Below are positions 61,319 to 64,000 of a stretch of 64,000 bases of DNA, piece after piece. This DNA is from JABWBD01 sp040768665. Lineage in GTDB: Bacteria; Planctomycetota; Planctomycetia; Pirellulales; Thermoguttaceae. Below the pieces are notes generated by a model. The model was not told where the DNA came from. It saw nothing but the letters and a program-made list of their open reading frames with translations, and did not search any database. The stretch is taken from the NCBI GenBank assembly GCA_040768665.1, contig JAXGMN010000026.1, positions 124,001-188,000 on the forward strand, written 5' to 3'. The translations under genes were made by a program, and so were the position numbers. The first letter of the stretch is position 1. Every line of letters starts with the position of its first letter.

Positions 61319-64000
61319 GTGGACCTGATCCGTTTCTCAATTGAAAACCCGGTAAAGGTCGCCGTCGGCGTGATTCTCATCCTGCTGTTCGGCGTGATCT
61401 CGCTCACGGCGATCCCGATCCAGCTTACTCCGGACGTCGAGCGGCCGGTGGTCACCGTCCGCACGGAGTGGCGGGGCAGAAGCCCGGAGGAGATCGAAGA
61501 GTCGATCCTGATCGAGCAGGAGGAAAAGCTCAAGACCCTGCAAGGCCTGTGGAAGATGACCTCCACGGCAGATCTGGGCCGCGCGATGATCACGCTTGAG
61601 TTCAACGTCGGGTTCCCGATCACCCGCGCCCTTCAGGAAGTGGCCAGCCGGCTGGACGAGGTGCGCGAATATCCCGACGACGTCGACCGGCCGGTGATCC
61701 GGGCCTCCGACTCGGCGAGCGACGACGCGGTGGCCTACGGCCTGCTGGAGGCCGAGGACCCGGATTACGAGGTGGCCCGCTGCTACGACTTCGCCGACCG
61801 ATTCGTGAAACCCGCCCTGGAGCGAATCCCCGGTGTCGCGGAGATCGGCATCTTTGGCGGGCGCGAGCACCAGGTGCAAGTGCGGTTTCATCCGGTGGCG
61901 CTCGCACAGCGGGGCATCACGATCGACGAGTTTCGCAATGCTCTGCGGATGGACAATGTCAACGAGTCGGCAGGCGACATGGCCCATGGCCGGCAAGATG
62001 TGCGATTCCGCGTAATGGGCCAGTTCGAATCGCTCGAACCGTTGCGGCGGACCATCGTCAAGAACGACGCCGAGGGCGTGCCCATCCGCGTCGAAGACGT
62101 TGCCGACGTGGTGCTCGATCTGGAGAAGAAGGTGTACTTCGACCAGTGCAAGGGCAAGACGTCGATGACGGTCTACGTGAAGCGGGAGACGGGGGCCAAT
62201 GTGCTGGACATCATGGACGACGTCCGCCGGGTGCTGGCGGAGTTGAACGCCCCCGGCGGCCTGTTGCGGTCGTACAAGAACGACCGCTACGGACTCAGCC
62301 TGCGACTGGTCGCCGACGACACGTATTACATCCATCGTTCCGTGGGACTGGTGCAGGAAAACATGGTCGTCGGCGGGGGCCTGGCCGTGCTCGTGCTGCT
62401 TCTCTTCCTGCGGAGCACGCGCCCGACGTTGATCATCGCCGTCGCAATCCCGATCTCCGTGGTCGGAACGTTCGTGGTCATGGCGCTGACGGGGCGGAAC
62501 CTGAACGTGATTTCGCTGGCCGGGCTCAGCTTCGCGGTCGGTATGGTTGTCGACAACGCCATCGTGGTACTGGAGAACATCGATCGCCACATGGCGATGG
62601 GCGAGAGGGCCGTCGAGGCGGCCTACCGGGGCACCAAGGAAGTCTGGGGGGCGATCCTGTCTTCGACTTTGACCACGGTGGCCGTCTTCGCGCCGGTATT
62701 GACGATCCAGGAGGAAAGCGGGCAACTGTTTTACGACATCGCCCTGGCCGTATCCGCCGCGGTGGTTCTCTCACTCGTGGTCTCGGTCACGGTGATCCCG
62801 ACTGCCGGCACCAAATTCCTCCGCAGCCGCCGAAAGACGCACGGACCGCTCGGCAAGGCCTTGCACTCGCTTTTCGGTCTTGCTCCGCTCTTGGAATGGG
62901 GCTGCGACACGTTCGCGCGGATCATCCATCTGATGACCTACCGCAGCCTTGCCGGGGCCTGGCTTCGGGTGGTGGTCATCGCGGCGATTACCATTGCGGC
63001 AGTCGGTCTGAGCTGGGCCCTGATGCTTCCGGCGAGCTACCTGCCGGACGGCAACAAGAACTTCACGTTCGGGATGATGTTCAATCCGCCCGGCTATTCG
63101 CTCGAACAGAACACTTCGGTGGCCGAGCGGCTGGAAGACTCGGTTCGCCCCTACTGGGAAGCGAAAAATTCCGAGGAAGCCGGAGCGATCGCTCCGCTGG
63201 TCGACATGCAGACGGGCAAGCCGATCGAGAACGTTCCCGCCCTGGACGAGTTCTTTTTCGTCGTCTCGAGGGGCCGCGTGTTCATGATGACGACCAGCAA
63301 GGACCCGGAGAACGTCCGGCCGGTCAAGGCGATCCTCACCCGCGCCATGAGCAAGATCCCCGGCAGCTACGGCTATTCATCGCAGCGGTCGATTTTCGGC
63401 CGCAACTCGGGCGGATCGAATTCGATCGAAGTGGAGGTCGTCGGCACGGACATGCAGCGGCTCAAGTCGAGCGCCGCCTACTTGCAGAACCAACTCATGG
63501 CGACGTTCTCCAGGTTTGCCGTCCGGAGCGACCCAATGACCTTCAACGAGGCCGGGCCCGAGCGGCAGGTTGTGATCGACCAGGTTCGCGCCAAGGAACT
63601 CGGACTGAACGTGCAGTCGCTCGCCGTGGCCGCGCGGGCGCTGATCGACGGCGCGGTCGTCGGCGACTTCAACTTCGACGGCGACAACATCGACCTGGTG
63701 GTCATTCGCGACCCGCACATCGAACTTACCCCCGATGACCTCGCCGAGGTGCCGCTGGCCGTGGCCGAGGAAGACGGCCGCAGGGCAATCCTGCCACTGG
63801 GCGACGTGGTCCACTTCGTCGAGGCCGACGCCTCGCAGTCGATCCGCCGGGTGGAACAGCGCCGCGCGGTGACGTTCACGGTCAACCCTCCTGCCGAGAT
63901 GGCCCTGGAAGAGGCACAGGCGAAGATCGACGAACTGGTCGCGGCCGCTCGGCGGGCGGGCGGCATGGCTTCCGACGTGCGGGTCAACCTGTCCGGCAAT
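61319..64000 (+). CDS. RND efflux permease (AcrB/HAE1 type), 3' end outside the window
   Basis: GTG start one base after the adaptor stop; 894 codons are present and the frame is open at the right edge. Residues 1-30 form the first membrane helix (MDLIRFSIENPVKVAVGVIL). The porter domain is PDVERPVVTVRTEWRGRSPE and on. The central helices include LNVISLAGLSFAVGMVVDNA, whose V-D-N holds the proton-relay Asp in the place of the AcrB Asp-Asp pair (the second is Asn, as in many bacteria outside Proteobacteria). The second half begins near RSLAGAWLRVVVIAAITIAA. It exports drugs or other small molecules by proton antiport with the adaptor. Confidence 0.93.
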   Translation, partial: MDLIRFSIENPVKVAVGVILILLFGVISLTAIPIQLTPDVERPVVTVRTEWRGRSPEEIEESILIEQEEKLKTLQGLWKMTSTADLGRAMITLEFNVGFPITRALQEVASRLDEVREYPDDVDRPVIRASDSASDDAVAYGLLEAEDPDYEVARCYDFADRFVKPALERIPGVAEIGIFGGREHQVQVRFHPVALAQRGITIDEFRNALRMDNVNESAGDMAHGRQDVRFRVMGQFESLEPLRRTIVKNDAEGVPIRVEDVADVVLDLEKKVYFDQCKGKTSMTVYVKRETGANVLDIMDDVRRVLAELNAPGGLLRSYKNDRYGLSLRLVADDTYYIHRSVGLVQENMVVGGGLAVLVLLLFLRSTRPTLIIAVAIPISVVGTFVVMALTGRNLNVISLAGLSFAVGMVVDNAIVVLENIDRHMAMGERAVEAAYRGTKEVWGAILSSTLTTVAVFAPVLTIQEESGQLFYDIALAVSAAVVLSLVVSVTVIPTAGTKFLRSRRKTHGPLGKALHSLFGLAPLLEWGCDTFARIIHLMTYRSLAGAWLRVVVIAAITIAAVGLSWALMLPASYLPDGNKNFTFGMMFNPPGYSLEQNTSVAERLEDSVRPYWEAKNSEEAGAIAPLVDMQTGKPIENVPALDEFFFVVSRGRVFMMTTSKDPENVRPVKAILTRAMSKIPGSYGYSSQRSIFGRNSGGSNSIEVEVVGTDMQRLKSSAAYLQNQLMATFSRFAVRSDPMTFNEAGPERQVVIDQVRAKELGLNVQSLAVAARALIDGAVVGDFNFDGDNIDLVVIRDPHIELTPDDLAEVPLAVAEEDGRRAILPLGDVVHFVEADASQSIRRVEQRRAVTFTVNPPAEMALEEAQAKIDELVAAARRAGGMASDVRVNLSGN

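Overview
The window is high-GC DNA that reads as the chromosome of a planctomycete, most likely of the Pirellulales type. The main evidence is the set of lineage-typical families: a haem-motif DUF1549/DUF1553 protein overlapping a DUF1501 protein, a DUF1559 pseudopilin-like protein with its H-x9-DG motif, 3-keto-disaccharide hydrolases (DUF1080), several formylglycine sulfatases, ceramidase-like exported enzymes, FG-GAP/VCBS repeat proteins and LRR proteins. No tRNA, rRNA or CRISPR array was recognised.

Layout: 1-3.4 kb is accessory DNA with an unidentified partial gene, a small Pro-rich ORF, an HTH gene and about 2 kb of nested palindromic repeats. 3.4-4.5 kb holds a ParDE toxin-antitoxin pair whose toxin is interrupted by an in-frame TAG, then an amphi-Trp gene. 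4.9-9.1 kb holds an exported beta-helix protein, a GNAT acetyltransferase and an omptin-like outer-membrane protease. 9.2-17.6 kb is a sugar locus: a minus-strand operon (GH172, sulfatase with HEAT repeats, DUF1080, UMF1-type MFS, ROK kinase) with a divergent aldose 1-epimerase. 17.7-26.7 kb is mostly membrane and housekeeping: CNNM/CBS protein, nadB, an MFS-PlsC fusion, a purine permease and a site-2 protease. 26.9-35.3 kb is a second degradation region: ceramidase-like enzyme, sugar isomerase-like protein, VCBS protein, and an oligogalacturonate-lyase-like protein plus sulfatase followed by decayed heparinase and HEAT-repeat remnants.

35.6-38.3 kb encodes an HDOD protein and a soluble hybrid histidine kinase. 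39-42.4 kb encodes a fusion of a CuA-like cupredoxin with a NosR/NapH-like polyferredoxin, followed by a seven-repeat FG-GAP protein. 42.6-46.1 kb has a large LRR-TPR protein and a DUF1080 protein. 46.2-51.5 kb is the DUF1549/1553-DUF1501-ceramidase-like operon, preceded by a 221-nt inverted repeat. 52-56.1 kb holds exported and sugar-acid-like enzymes. 56.2-57.6 kb is a DUF1559 protein with a small repeat lipoprotein. 58-64 kb has an SSS symporter and an RND efflux pair that runs off the window.

Between genes the window carries many palindromic elements of several families. In two of them the arms differ at the same positions in every copy (GACTGG in one arm, GACAGG in the other), so each hairpin keeps an unpaired T/T or A/A. 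No transposase gene that could mobilise them lies in the window.
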